The position numbers and the translations under genes are program-made. Below are positions 53,101-56,844 of a stretch of 64,000 nt of DNA, in pieces; positions within the stretch are counted from its first letter, which is position 1, and every line of letters starts with the position of its first letter. Source of the stretch: Ostrinia nubilalis (lineage: Eukaryota > Arthropoda > Insecta > Lepidoptera > Crambidae); the NCBI RefSeq assembly GCF_963855985.1, contig NC_087098.1, forward strand, positions 15,954,501-16,018,500, written 5' to 3'. Below the pieces are notes generated by a model that had not been told where the DNA came from, ran no database searches, and saw only the letters and a program-made list of their open reading frames with translations.

Positions 53101-53813
53101 ATGGTAGGCACACTGAGACATAATTATTTATGCCAATTTTAAAAGAGGCAAAAATTGCTAATAATATTGTAAATGTAAAAATAGAACTAAATATTTTTGC
53201 GCGTTAGTATTATTTCTTGAACAGAGAACAAAACTCTGGCAAACGAAGTATAAATTTTAGCTCAAATTGGAAACTTGATATTTTGTTAATCAAATTAATC
53301 GCATAAATTCACAGTTTATTGTTGCACCTGACCAAAACACAATGTCAACCTTGCATTAAGGCTGTGACCGATCGGACGCCGTAGAATATTGGGCCGGTGA
53401 CGAAAACTAAGCAAGAAAAATTAAAAATCGTTTGTTTGAAAGACGTGGTTGTTATAAAAATTAAAATACCTATTTGTTTTGCTTGTTACCTACCTAAATA
53501 AATGCATTTCAATATGCAATTTATGTGAGAGATACATAATTATCAACAAACAACGAGAATTTTATATTGCGTGTCTAGAATACCTACAAAATGTTGTCCT
53601 TCTATCAATATTTTGCTCTATCTATTTTTAACCTAATTTTTTCACCTTTGCCCGCAGTGACCTATCTTGTTCATATTAAAGACCCCAAAAAGACCATCAT
53701 AAGTACTCGTAAATAACTAAAAAAATCATACTAACCTGCGTAATAGCCACTGCCAGATGCAGGCAGGCCACCGCCGCACACAACCACAAAAACTGCACTC
53801 GAGACATGTTCAT
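4078..53813 (-). CDS. Secreted single-domain chitin-binding (peritrophin-A) protein, CPAP1-like, five coding exons
   Basis: Coding exons on the minus strand are 53813-53736, 31196-31107, 13267-13117, 5392-5271 and 5169-4078. Junction phases are 0, 0, 1 and 0, and the total is 1533 nt, or 510 residues. Residues 1-26 carry a signal peptide. Residues 27-106 hold one ChtBD2/CBM14 domain whose six cysteines lie in FTC, TGC, HMC, YSC, LIC and VNC contexts. The rest is a low-complexity Pro/Thr/Ser/Asp-rich tail ending in CPQC and CEPC. A secreted protein with one such domain and a long tail fits cuticular proteins analogous to peritrophins, which bind chitin in the extracellular matrix. This role comes from the family and was not tested. 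Further small exons in the long introns cannot be excluded. Large introns packed with repeats explain the 50-kb span. Confidence 0.85.
5271..5392 (-). CDS. Exon 4 of the chitin-binding gene
   Basis: A 122-nt exon between a TTTCAG acceptor and an AGG|GTAAGA donor. It starts in phase 1, completing the Gly codon begun by exon 3, and reads QRDKPFVSEED through PPNANYYDGL to AETR. This is the linker after the chitin-binding domain. The intron to exon 5 is only 101 bp (5170-5270). Confidence 0.9.
5514..5746 (+). mobile_element. Non-autonomous Helitron, copy 1 (233 bp)
   Basis: It starts TCCCAACTAATATT after a host A and ends CTAG before a host T, with a GC-rich hairpin (GCGG...CCGC) just before the end and a (TCTG)n tract inside. 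These are the usual Helitron termini without a target duplication. It codes for nothing and lies in intron 3. It is base for base the same as the copy at 9331-9563 by my reading. Confidence 0.85.
5747..6277. other. Intron 3 sequence, nothing recognised
   Basis: AT-rich intronic sequence between a Helitron and the hairpin-rich element. No exon, hairpin or repeat was recognised. Confidence 0.5.
6278..7266 (+). mobile_element. Hairpin-rich repeat element, copy 1, flanked by a 32-bp direct repeat
   Basis: The body (6310-7234) is bracketed by two identical 32-bp direct repeats at 6278-6309 and 7235-7266. One end carries a hairpin with a 15-bp perfect stem (6317-6331 with 6361-6375). A module of the form CGACTTGG, G-run, CACTGCCGTGCCCC recurs near 6722, 6840 and 7203. 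A (TCAG)n tract is at 6970-6990. A second copy is at 20475-21272 in the opposite orientation. It has no protein of its own. Class unknown. Confidence 0.7.
7267..9330. other. Intron 3 sequence, nothing recognised
   Basis: About 2 kb of AT-rich intron without coding potential, recognised repeat or strong secondary structure. Confidence 0.5.
9331..9563 (+). mobile_element. Non-autonomous Helitron, copy 2 (233 bp)
   Basis: Same length, orientation and sequence as 5514-5746, again inserted between A and T with TC and CTAG ends and the GC-rich 3' hairpin. Identity of two copies 3.6 kb apart points to recent movement or local duplication. Confidence 0.85.
9564..11456. other. Intron 3 sequence, nothing recognised
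   Basis: AT-rich intron between the second Helitron and the exon-copy array. Open frames near 10149 and 11046 are short, lack recognisable motifs and were judged chance. Confidence 0.45.
11457..11607 (-). pseudogene. Exon-3 copy 8 (most decayed)
   Basis: Full 151 bp, but with an in-frame TAG next to the MLIC motif, Cys to Trp at cysteine 3, no acceptor, and the donor changed to GTTTAA. It is the oldest-looking copy and marks the downstream edge of the array. Confidence 0.9.
11650..11800 (-). pseudogene. Exon-3 copy 7
   Basis: Full 151 bp with an open frame, the GTAAGG donor and Cys to Trp at cysteine 3. No acceptor. A non-LTR fragment is inserted directly at its transcript-upstream edge. 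Confidence 0.9.
11803..12106 (-). mobile_element. 5'-truncated non-LTR retrotransposon with 21-bp target duplication
   Basis: The minus strand encodes the C-terminal end of a non-LTR polyprotein, with motifs such as KWQWAGHIAR, GRPPTRWTDD and QQWTSFG before a stop and a short 3' UTR. Identical 21-bp direct repeats at 11782-11802 and 12107-12127 flank it, as expected of target-primed reverse transcription. It has landed inside the exon array, so it is younger than that part of the array. Related 3' ends lie at 17626, 27624 and 32552. The clade is uncertain; RTE-like is a guess. Confidence 0.9.
12168..12318 (-). pseudogene. Exon-3 copy 6
   Basis: Full 151 bp, open frame, GTAAGG donor, Cys to Trp at cysteine 3 and Ser to Leu before cysteine 4 (YLC instead of YSC). 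No acceptor. Confidence 0.9.
12356..12506 (-). pseudogene. Exon-3 copy 5
   Basis: Full 151 bp, open frame, GTAAGG donor, Cys to Trp at cysteine 3, Gly to Asp beside it. It is nearly identical to copy 4, including shared silent changes, so the two arose by a late duplication. No acceptor. Confidence 0.9.
12547..12697 (-). pseudogene. Exon-3 copy 4
   Basis: As copy 5, exactly one 191-bp period upstream in the transcript. Open frame, donor kept, cysteine 3 lost, no acceptor. Confidence 0.9.
12738..12888 (-). pseudogene. Exon-3 copy 3
   Basis: Full 151 bp, open frame, donor kept, cysteine 3 changed to Trp, no acceptor. Confidence 0.9.
12926..13074 (-). pseudogene. Exon-3 copy 2 with 2-bp deletion
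   Basis: 149 bp: a 2-bp loss between the QQR and MLIC codons shifts the frame. Cysteine 3 is Trp, the donor is kept and there is no acceptor. Confidence 0.9.
13117..13267 (-). CDS. Exon 3 of the chitin-binding gene: second half of the domain
   Basis: The only array member with a proper acceptor (a pyrimidine tract then TTTTCCAG) and with all cysteines. It reads VYHMCDGLGRQFSYSC through MLICDHWYMVNC to NLLIG and ends in phase 1 at a GTAAGG donor. It supplies cysteines 3 to 6 of the peritrophin-A domain, joining TGCQ from exon 2. Reading past the donor meets TAG within nine codons, so use of any later donor in the array would truncate the protein. Confidence 0.95.
13321..13415 (-). repeat. Two short remnants of the exon-3 acceptor region
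   Basis: Near 13325-13350 and 13390-13415 the start of exon 3 (GTGTACCA on the minus strand) is repeated behind CTTTTCCAC and CTTTTGCAG respectively. The second still has a CAG acceptor form but no exon body follows. They lie just upstream of the real exon in the transcript. Confidence 0.7.
13416..16840. other. Intron 2 sequence, nothing recognised
   Basis: About 3.4 kb of AT-rich intron. No exon, known repeat or long hairpin was recognised. Confidence 0.45.
16841..16960. mobile_element. Harbinger-type MITE, 120 bp, TTA target duplication
   Basis: Nearly the whole element is an inverted repeat with ends TGCCCGTTTTCACC and GGTGAAAACGGGCA, arms of about 45 bp and a short centre. TTA stands on both sides (16838-16840, 16961-16963). 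A sister copy is at 30883-30997. Confidence 0.85.
16961..17625. other. Intron 2 sequence, nothing recognised
   Basis: AT-rich intron between a MITE and a LINE tail, with no recognisable element. Confidence 0.45.
17626..17786 (-). mobile_element. Non-LTR retrotransposon 3' end, decayed
   Basis: Matches the first half of the insertion at 11803-12106, from the GTTCGTTCGT edge through the QQWTSFG-encoding end to the RPPTRWTDD region, with substitutions and small indels. Confidence 0.8.
17787..19206. other. Intron 2 sequence with one GC-rich patch
   Basis: AT-rich except for 18415-18545, which is rich in CG and GC-box-like CCCGCCC and contains several CGCG steps. It could be a regulatory element or old repeat. 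No gene was found. Confidence 0.35.
19207..19557 (+). mobile_element. Helitron-like repeat, diverged (351 bp)
   Basis: Starts TCTATACTTATAAT after A and ends GGCCGCTAG before T, with (TCTG)n inside and an ACGAAGTCGCGGGC stretch before the end, parallel to the 5514 family but of another subfamily. Confidence 0.75.
19558..20271. other. Intron 2 sequence, nothing recognised
   Basis: Mostly AT-rich intron; no recognisable exon or repeat before the RT remnant. Confidence 0.4.
20272..20470 (-). pseudogene. Non-LTR reverse transcriptase C-terminal remnant
   Basis: The minus strand reads CKCGFVLQSTKHMMACPACP and then, after a frameshift and stop near 20353, KATDIATVVVEFWADTV. This looks like the zinc-knuckle-like C-terminus of Jockey-type LINE polyproteins. 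It is broken and flanks the hairpin-rich element. Confidence 0.6.
20475..21272 (-). mobile_element. Hairpin-rich repeat element, copy 2, with palindromic end
   Basis: Reverse-oriented relative of 6310-7234. It shares the GC hairpin end, the (CTGA)n tract (20710-20750) and the conserved stretch between them. Here the far end is a long inverted repeat (arms about 20953-21098 and 21127-21272) where copy 1 has a single arm. The 32-bp direct repeat of copy 1 is absent. Confidence 0.7.
21273..27623. other. Intron 2 sequence, no gene recognised
   Basis: About 6.3 kb of AT-rich intron. Open frames at 22755, 24492 and 26233-26716 have no recognisable motif. A GC-richer patch at 26520-26640 is noted but unexplained. 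Confidence 0.4.
27624..27682 (-). mobile_element. Non-LTR retrotransposon 3' tip
   Basis: Nearly identical to the first 60 bp or so of the insertion at 11803: TTTCAGCCAAATGACGTCCA then the QQWTSFG-coding stretch. Severely 5' truncated. Confidence 0.8.
27683..30882. other. Intron 2 sequence with an AT-rich tandem repeat
   Basis: No gene was recognised. At about 28215-28300 a roughly 37-bp AT-only unit, containing ATATTTCATATTATTAAATA, is repeated. The rest is unremarkable intron. Confidence 0.45.
30883..30997. mobile_element. Harbinger-type MITE, 115 bp
   Basis: Same ends and arm sequence as 16841-16960. The left flank is TTA and the right flank TTT, so one side of the target duplication has mutated. 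It lies about 110 bp downstream in the transcript of exon 2. Confidence 0.8.
31107..31196 (-). CDS. Exon 2 of the chitin-binding gene: first half of the domain
   Basis: A 90-nt, 30-codon exon between CTTTCCAG and CAG|GTGAGC. It reads GVKETNAPRTRFTCQGRASG then YYADVETGCQ. The FTC, GYYAD and TGCQ motifs are the start of an insect peritrophin-A domain (cysteines 1 and 2) and connect in phase 0 to VYHMC of exon 3. It has no ORF-length signal and is easily missed. Confidence 0.92.
31270..31345 (-). mobile_element. Non-LTR retrotransposon 3' tail
   Basis: (CAT)n, then a GACGTCC...CAGCAGTGG...GGCCTCCTCCAATGAT segment, the reverse of a common lepidopteran LINE end. Fragmentary. Confidence 0.6.
31346..34514. 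other. Intron 1 sequence with one LINE scrap
   Basis: No exon was recognised. 32552-32630 holds a decayed minus-strand piece of the 11803-type LINE tail (CACTGCTGGACAAAGG and CGCATCCAGA). The rest is AT-rich. Confidence 0.45.
34515..34620 (+). mobile_element. Non-LTR retrotransposon 3' tail with (GAT)n end
   Basis: GACCAACCGGTCA, GGGGGAAGCC, GCAGTGGACGTCCTACGGCT and a terminal (GAT)n tract mark the 3' end of a lepidopteran LINE, sense orientation. Confidence 0.75.
34621..38371. other. Intron 1 sequence with one LINE scrap
   Basis: AT-rich intron. 35748-35795 is a further scrap of the LINE tail (GGGAGGCCTATGTTTAGCAA). No gene was recognised. Confidence 0.45.
38372..38889. mobile_element. TA-flanked inverted-repeat element, copy 1 (518 bp)
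   Basis: Ends of about 35 bp are inverted: ACTCAACGTCAAATAAACCG at the left, the reverse at the right ending GACGTCGAGTG, with TA on both outer sides. No transposase is present. The copy at 47567-48084 has the same length and about 90 percent or better similarity by eye. A Tc1/mariner-type non-autonomous element is likely from the TA target. Confidence 0.8.
39286..39421. mobile_element. Palindromic MITE, about 136 bp
   Basis: Arms of about 60 bp beginning TTCGGCCAAACCAACG pair almost fully and contain GATCACACGCGATCA and GCGTGCAGCGATGGCGA. The centre is short. Strong cruciform potential. No clear target duplication. Confidence 0.8.
39422..40149. other. Intron 1 sequence, nothing recognised
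   Basis: AT-rich intron. The open frame starting at 39891 runs on into the LINE remnant and is not taken as a gene. Confidence 0.4.
40150..40370 (-). pseudogene. Non-LTR polyprotein C-terminal remnant, second family
   Basis: The minus strand encodes MEVDGTRARGRSPMRWTDQV then EEWRRIV, the RGR-P-RWTD type end of lepidopteran LINE polyproteins, distinct in sequence from the 11803 family. Higher GC than the surroundings. Upstream RT is missing. Confidence 0.65.
40371..43671. other. Intron 1 sequence, nothing recognised
   Basis: About 3.3 kb of AT-rich intron without a recognisable exon, hairpin or repeat. Confidence 0.45.
43672..43789. mobile_element. Harbinger-type MITE, 118 bp, TTA target duplication
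   Basis: Ends GGCTGAGTTGCACCA and TGGTGCAACCCAGCC are inverted, with further pairing of TTTGAC and GTCAAA segments inside. TTA is present at 43669-43671 and 43790-43792. A different family from the 16841 MITE. Confidence 0.85.
43858..45238. mobile_element. Foldback element of 1.38 kb with arms of about 570 bp
   Basis: The left arm (43858 to about 44430) and the right arm (about 44669-45238) are near-perfect inverted copies around a loop of about 240 bp. Each arm holds the same 106-codon open frame (44072-44392 plus, 44701-45021 minus). The frame begins TTG rather than ATG, and its product (KTKFICFGQTVLALMFGK, later KGHLNQCNPIKAYELDAP) is unknown to me. The outer ends read TTAAATCGG on both sides, so a TTAA-type target is possible. 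No transposase is present. Confidence 0.75.
45530..46110. repeat. Lepidopteran LINE-tail-like repeat, split by a MITE
   Basis: The motif CCTTCCAGCTCCATCAT occurs at about 45591 and 45978, with ATATTGCATGGTCATCC and TTTCAGCTTAATCGGTTG after the second. This looks like two partial copies of an interspersed repeat separated by the 264-bp MITE. Confidence 0.5.
45628..45891. mobile_element. Palindromic MITE, 264 bp, TA target duplication
   Basis: Inverted ends CAGGGTGTT...GGGTATATGAGCCGACACTAG and their reverse, arms of about 120 bp with ATGTTAACATG inside, TA on both sides (45626-45627 and 45892-45893). Tc1/mariner-type by target. Confidence 0.85.
46111..46904. other. Intron 1 sequence, nothing recognised
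   Basis: AT-rich intron apart from a short GC-rich stretch with GGCCGGCC near 46160. No element was recognised. Confidence 0.4.
46905..47036. mobile_element. Inverted-repeat MITE, decayed relative of 52932-53113
   Basis: Starts GTGCTTACCATGAGTTTACG and ends with the diverged reverse (AACGTAAAGTCATGATAAGC). The middle GAAGATTTTA...TTCTTGAAAGTAGCCGC matches the 52932 copy. Confidence 0.75.
47037..47566. other. Intron 1 sequence, nothing recognised
   Basis: AT-rich intron with no recognised feature. Confidence 0.4.
47567..48084. mobile_element. TA-flanked inverted-repeat element, copy 2 (518 bp)
   Basis: Same orientation and length as 38372-38889, with scattered substitutions. Ends CACTCAAC and GAGTG are flanked by TA at 47565-47566 and 48085-48086. 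Confidence 0.8.
48085..48728. other. Intron 1 sequence, nothing recognised
   Basis: AT-rich intron; the short open frame at 48438 carries no motif. Confidence 0.4.
48729..48827. mobile_element. Palindromic MITE, about 99 bp
   Basis: Ends GGCCTAGGATGCGCGCC and GGCGCGCATCCTAGCC are inverted; inner segments around ATCGAT pair less well. The target duplication is unclear. Confidence 0.7.
49195..49295 (-). repeat. Tail of the 61493-type SINE
   Basis: On the minus strand it carries GTTGTCTAGTACCCATAGTA, then the TTTGGGACTAGAAGC stretch and an AT-rich end, the same 3' part as the SINE at 61493-61755. The tRNA-like head is missing, so it may be a truncated SINE or the LINE it borrowed its tail from. 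Confidence 0.7.
49433..49611 (-). mobile_element. Helitron-like repeat, 179 bp, minus orientation
   Basis: On the minus strand it starts TCTATATATATAAAAATG after A and ends GGTCAGCTAG before T, with the TGAACGGCTGAACCGATTT segment common to these lepidopteran repeats. Confidence 0.75.
49612..52931. other. Intron 1 sequence, nothing recognised
   Basis: About 3.3 kb of AT-rich intron. Open frames near 50275, 51306 and 51602 are short and motif-free. Confidence 0.45.
52932..53113. mobile_element. Inverted-repeat MITE, 182 bp
   Basis: Ends GTGTGCCTACCATGAGTTTA and its reverse pair over about 45 bp, including CACCTAACGTAAACTCATGG and a GCTAGCGA segment. Sister copy at 46905. Confidence 0.85.
53114..53735. 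other. Start of intron 1, nothing recognised
   Basis: AT-rich intron immediately downstream, in the transcript, of the signal-peptide exon. No repeat was recognised. Confidence 0.45.
53736..53813 (-). CDS. Exon 1 of the chitin-binding gene: signal peptide
   Basis: 26 codons reading MNMSRVQFLWLCAAVACLHL then AVAITQ, ending at a CAG|GTTAGT donor in phase 0. Short polar start, hydrophobic core and small residues (AVA) before the likely cleavage site make a typical signal peptide. Two in-frame ATGs stand two codons apart; the first is taken as the start. It is over 22 kb from exon 2, so the link rests on phase, strand and the need for a secretion signal. Confidence 0.75.
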
Positions 53814-53870
53814 GTTCTGTTCGTTTTGTCACTCACTGTGCGGTCACCGACTCGTGCGCATCGCGCGTGC
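53814..53870 (-). other. 5' UTR part of exon 1
   Basis: The minus strand has a pyrimidine tract and CCGCAG just upstream of 53870, which looks like a 3' splice site. If so, the 5' UTR starts here and a further noncoding exon lies upstream; otherwise the transcript starts nearby. Confidence 0.4.
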
Positions 53871-55828
53871 CTGCGGAAAAAGAACGACTTTAACGCGCAG
53901 TCAATGACACAAAAATTGGTAAAAAGACAAAACTGCAAAACATATTGGAGCCTAGTGACACACATTCGAGTATTTTTTGTTAGTAGAGCAAAAAGAGGAT
54001 AAGTTGCTCATGAATATTTATTTTTAATGTGCCAAAAGAGCAAGGTCGTTGCAGTTTAGCCTATAATTAATATATGAATAGGACTAGGTATTTGGTTTTT
54101 AATCTATGAAAGGACTATTCTGTTCCCACTCCTCATTCCTACCATAGCCGGGATCTACAGCTTTGTCACTAAAATACACCTAGTGAAAGCTAAGAAAGTC
54201 CCAGGGGAAAGTTAAATAGAAACTTTTTTTGGTCCTGCTAATAAATTATTCAGATATCTTTTTCCTCTTGCAAGAGGGAGGAAAATGAATGTAATATATA
54301 TATATAATGATAAATTATACATAATATAATATCTGATTGGACTGAAATTGGAACAGTTCCAATTTACTACAACAAATGTTTCAACTTTTATAAATTGTGG
54401 TTTTCTAACTTTCAATAAAAACTATTCTCTAAATATATTTTCACTAGAAGATAGATGTAAAAATATCGGAACTGACACAGTTTCTGAACAATATCGCAAC
54501 AGCGACAACTTTACAACTTTAGTCAACACGAGTGCCGTGGGCAGAGGCTATATGTTACGTTATTATGGTTATCAAGTAACTGATGCTTGCCATCAGTCAT
54601 CATGTCAAGGTGTTGACAACGGCGGGATAATAATTATTTATCTGTTAGAAAACAACTGTAATCGACTCTATTTTGTAGTAATTTAGTAATAAATAACTTG
54701 TTTGCAGCACAGCTCTGTTTTCAGATAATTACTGTCTTTAGTTGCCACAATATAAAAATCAATTGTCTTATGATACACGTGCGTGTTTACGTTAAAGCCT
54801 ACATAGGCTTTTAACAAATTACATCTTAATCATTTTAATTGTTTTATTGTTCCTATCGCACAAAAGCTTTATGATATTTTTATTTCTGACACTCGGTGAT
54901 TAAACGTGTGCGTGTCAGGATAAAACCTATAATAATAAACACAAAAACTTATCTGTTGGATTATTTCCTGAGGAAGCCTTAAATAAACAATACGCCTCGT
55001 AATTAGTCGGTGATCGGCGCGTGGATAGACGCTAATTAGCAAAAGAAATTAATCAGCTGCACAATGATGCAAAAACATCTCCATTGAGAACTTGCATCGG
55101 AGTTGCATTCCAGCTGTGTGGGAAAATAGGTTTATTTTGTCAATTTTAAATTACTATTGAAGAATTTTTATGTAATGTGTTTCTTTTTTGAGGAAGAAAG
55201 TTGTAACTATGTGACTACAATATCAATAATATTCCCAGTCTAAAGTTTTGTAAATTAATGAGTATTTTTACTCTGTAATGAAGGTAACGTATTTGAATAA
55301 TTATGTATTTATTTTAAATACAGTTCACAATTATTTTTTATTATTTTCTTTATGTCATATTACAAGCTTTTTAGGTGTAAACAAATGTTATATTTACATG
55401 AAATAAATATAATAATTCATTTTATGTTTATGTAATATTCGATTTATTAGTGAAATTTGAATTTAATATCGATTTCAATAGATTTGGGAGTAAAAGACTT
55501 CAACGCATTAGACACCTTAATATTATTCCGACAGTAAAAATTAACTTGAGTTTAAATATTTACTAATATTTAGTATTGATTCTTATATTCAGTGTAAGTA
55601 TAGGTATTTGTGTTTTTAATAAACGAGTACGTATTTTGAACATAATTGCCTACCATTTAGTGACTGTTTACTTACTGAAAGGTCATAGTAGTCTCCCAAC
55701 AGTTATTGTTTGGGTGTTCTACTTATCAATATCTTATTTTGACTTATAAAAGATAGTGTTGTTAAGAATTTAATGTTCATAGTGAGGGGCCATCGGGACA
55801 TTGATCTTTGGTTCGAATTCGTTCAGTA
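53871..55828. other. Upstream region, nothing recognised
   Basis: AT-rich sequence between the first coding exon and the LTR element. The 112-codon frame at 54348 shows no motif. No promoter could be placed with confidence. Confidence 0.4.
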
Positions 55829-56745
55829 TGTGACGCGCCCCGCGACGCATCGACAGCCCTAGCACCGTGCACGGAGATTTTGACAACCCTACGGCTGCGC
55901 GGCCGCACGCCGCACGGACCGAGCTAATATAAGAGACGGCGGCGACCGCGGGCGCCTAGCATTCGCTCGGGAGCCATTGTAACAGCCAGACGTTCGCGCG
56001 CGCGTCTATCATTCCCTCGGCTGCATTGCAAAGAGTCCCTAGCGAATAGCTATCCACACTGTTCCTTACTAACCCTAACTGTTCGACTTTGGCTTGATCC
56101 GATACCTCGTCATTAATCCGCGGCTTGCCATAAAGCGTCGTGTCGAGACGTTCTATCGTTGATAGCCAACCGGTTCTCGTCCTTACCGAGTAGTGCATGA
56201 GATACTCATCCCGAACCTGCGGTAGCAATCCTGCTGCCACCCTTCCTGAACTTCACACCCCCTCGCCCCGTAGGTCCAACGCCTTTCCCCAGTGGTCGCG
56301 CTCACTATTGAGGCTTCGGTCTCTGGCTCGAGCTAATCGGACCACATCCTACCCCCCTAGTTATAAGTATCCAGACTAACACTCGATAAACCTCGCACAG
56401 GGCGCCGCCCCTCTCGCGGATACGAAAGCTAGCTAACGGGACGCGAACCGGGCGCGTCGTTATTCCTCTTGTTGTAATTAGTAAATTGTGATATAACTTG
56501 TAAAGTACTTGTAAACTTGCTCACTATTAAACGATAGCGATTTAGAGTCAGTGAAACTAGAATAAGTGAACTATTGTGGAACCTAGATTATAAAGTGCCA
56601 TTGTGTTATTGATTGTGCGTTTCCTTGGTCAAATATCCCTGTAGGCATCCTAGATAGGTACACATCCCTCATCGCAGAAGGCGAACTGGGACTTAGTACT
56701 AAACAGCGGGGTGTCAGACTGAGCTAGCTAAGACGCCCCGTTGCA
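55829..56745 (+). repeat. 5' LTR
   Basis: 917 bp from TGTGACGCG to CGTTGCA. A TATAAG at 55928-55933 may be the TATA box. The first half is GC-rich compared with the flanks. The open frame on its minus strand repeats in both LTRs and is not a gene. Confidence 0.93.
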
Positions 56746-56746
56746 A

Positions 56747-56764
56747 TGGCGCCCAACTAAATAA
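56747..56764 (+). promoter_or_regulatory. Primer-binding site
   Basis: TGGCGCCCAAC begins two bases after the LTR end. This matches the tRNA-Lys-type primer site known for gypsy-like elements; the match to a host tRNA was not checked. Confidence 0.75.
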
Positions 56765-56844
56765 CCCACGGAACCTACAGGGAACACCAGATCGCTAGAG
56801 AAGCGAAAGACCACAAGGAACGCAAAACTTCGTAATAATCACAC

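Noticed and set aside
54348..54686. 112-codon gene upstream of exon 1
   Set aside because: No motif, AT-driven composition and no splice or promoter support.
55956..56240. 94-codon minus-strand frame, repeated at 60476-60760
   Set aside because: It lies within both LTRs, overlaps promoter sequence and has no motif; its duplication is just that of the LTR.
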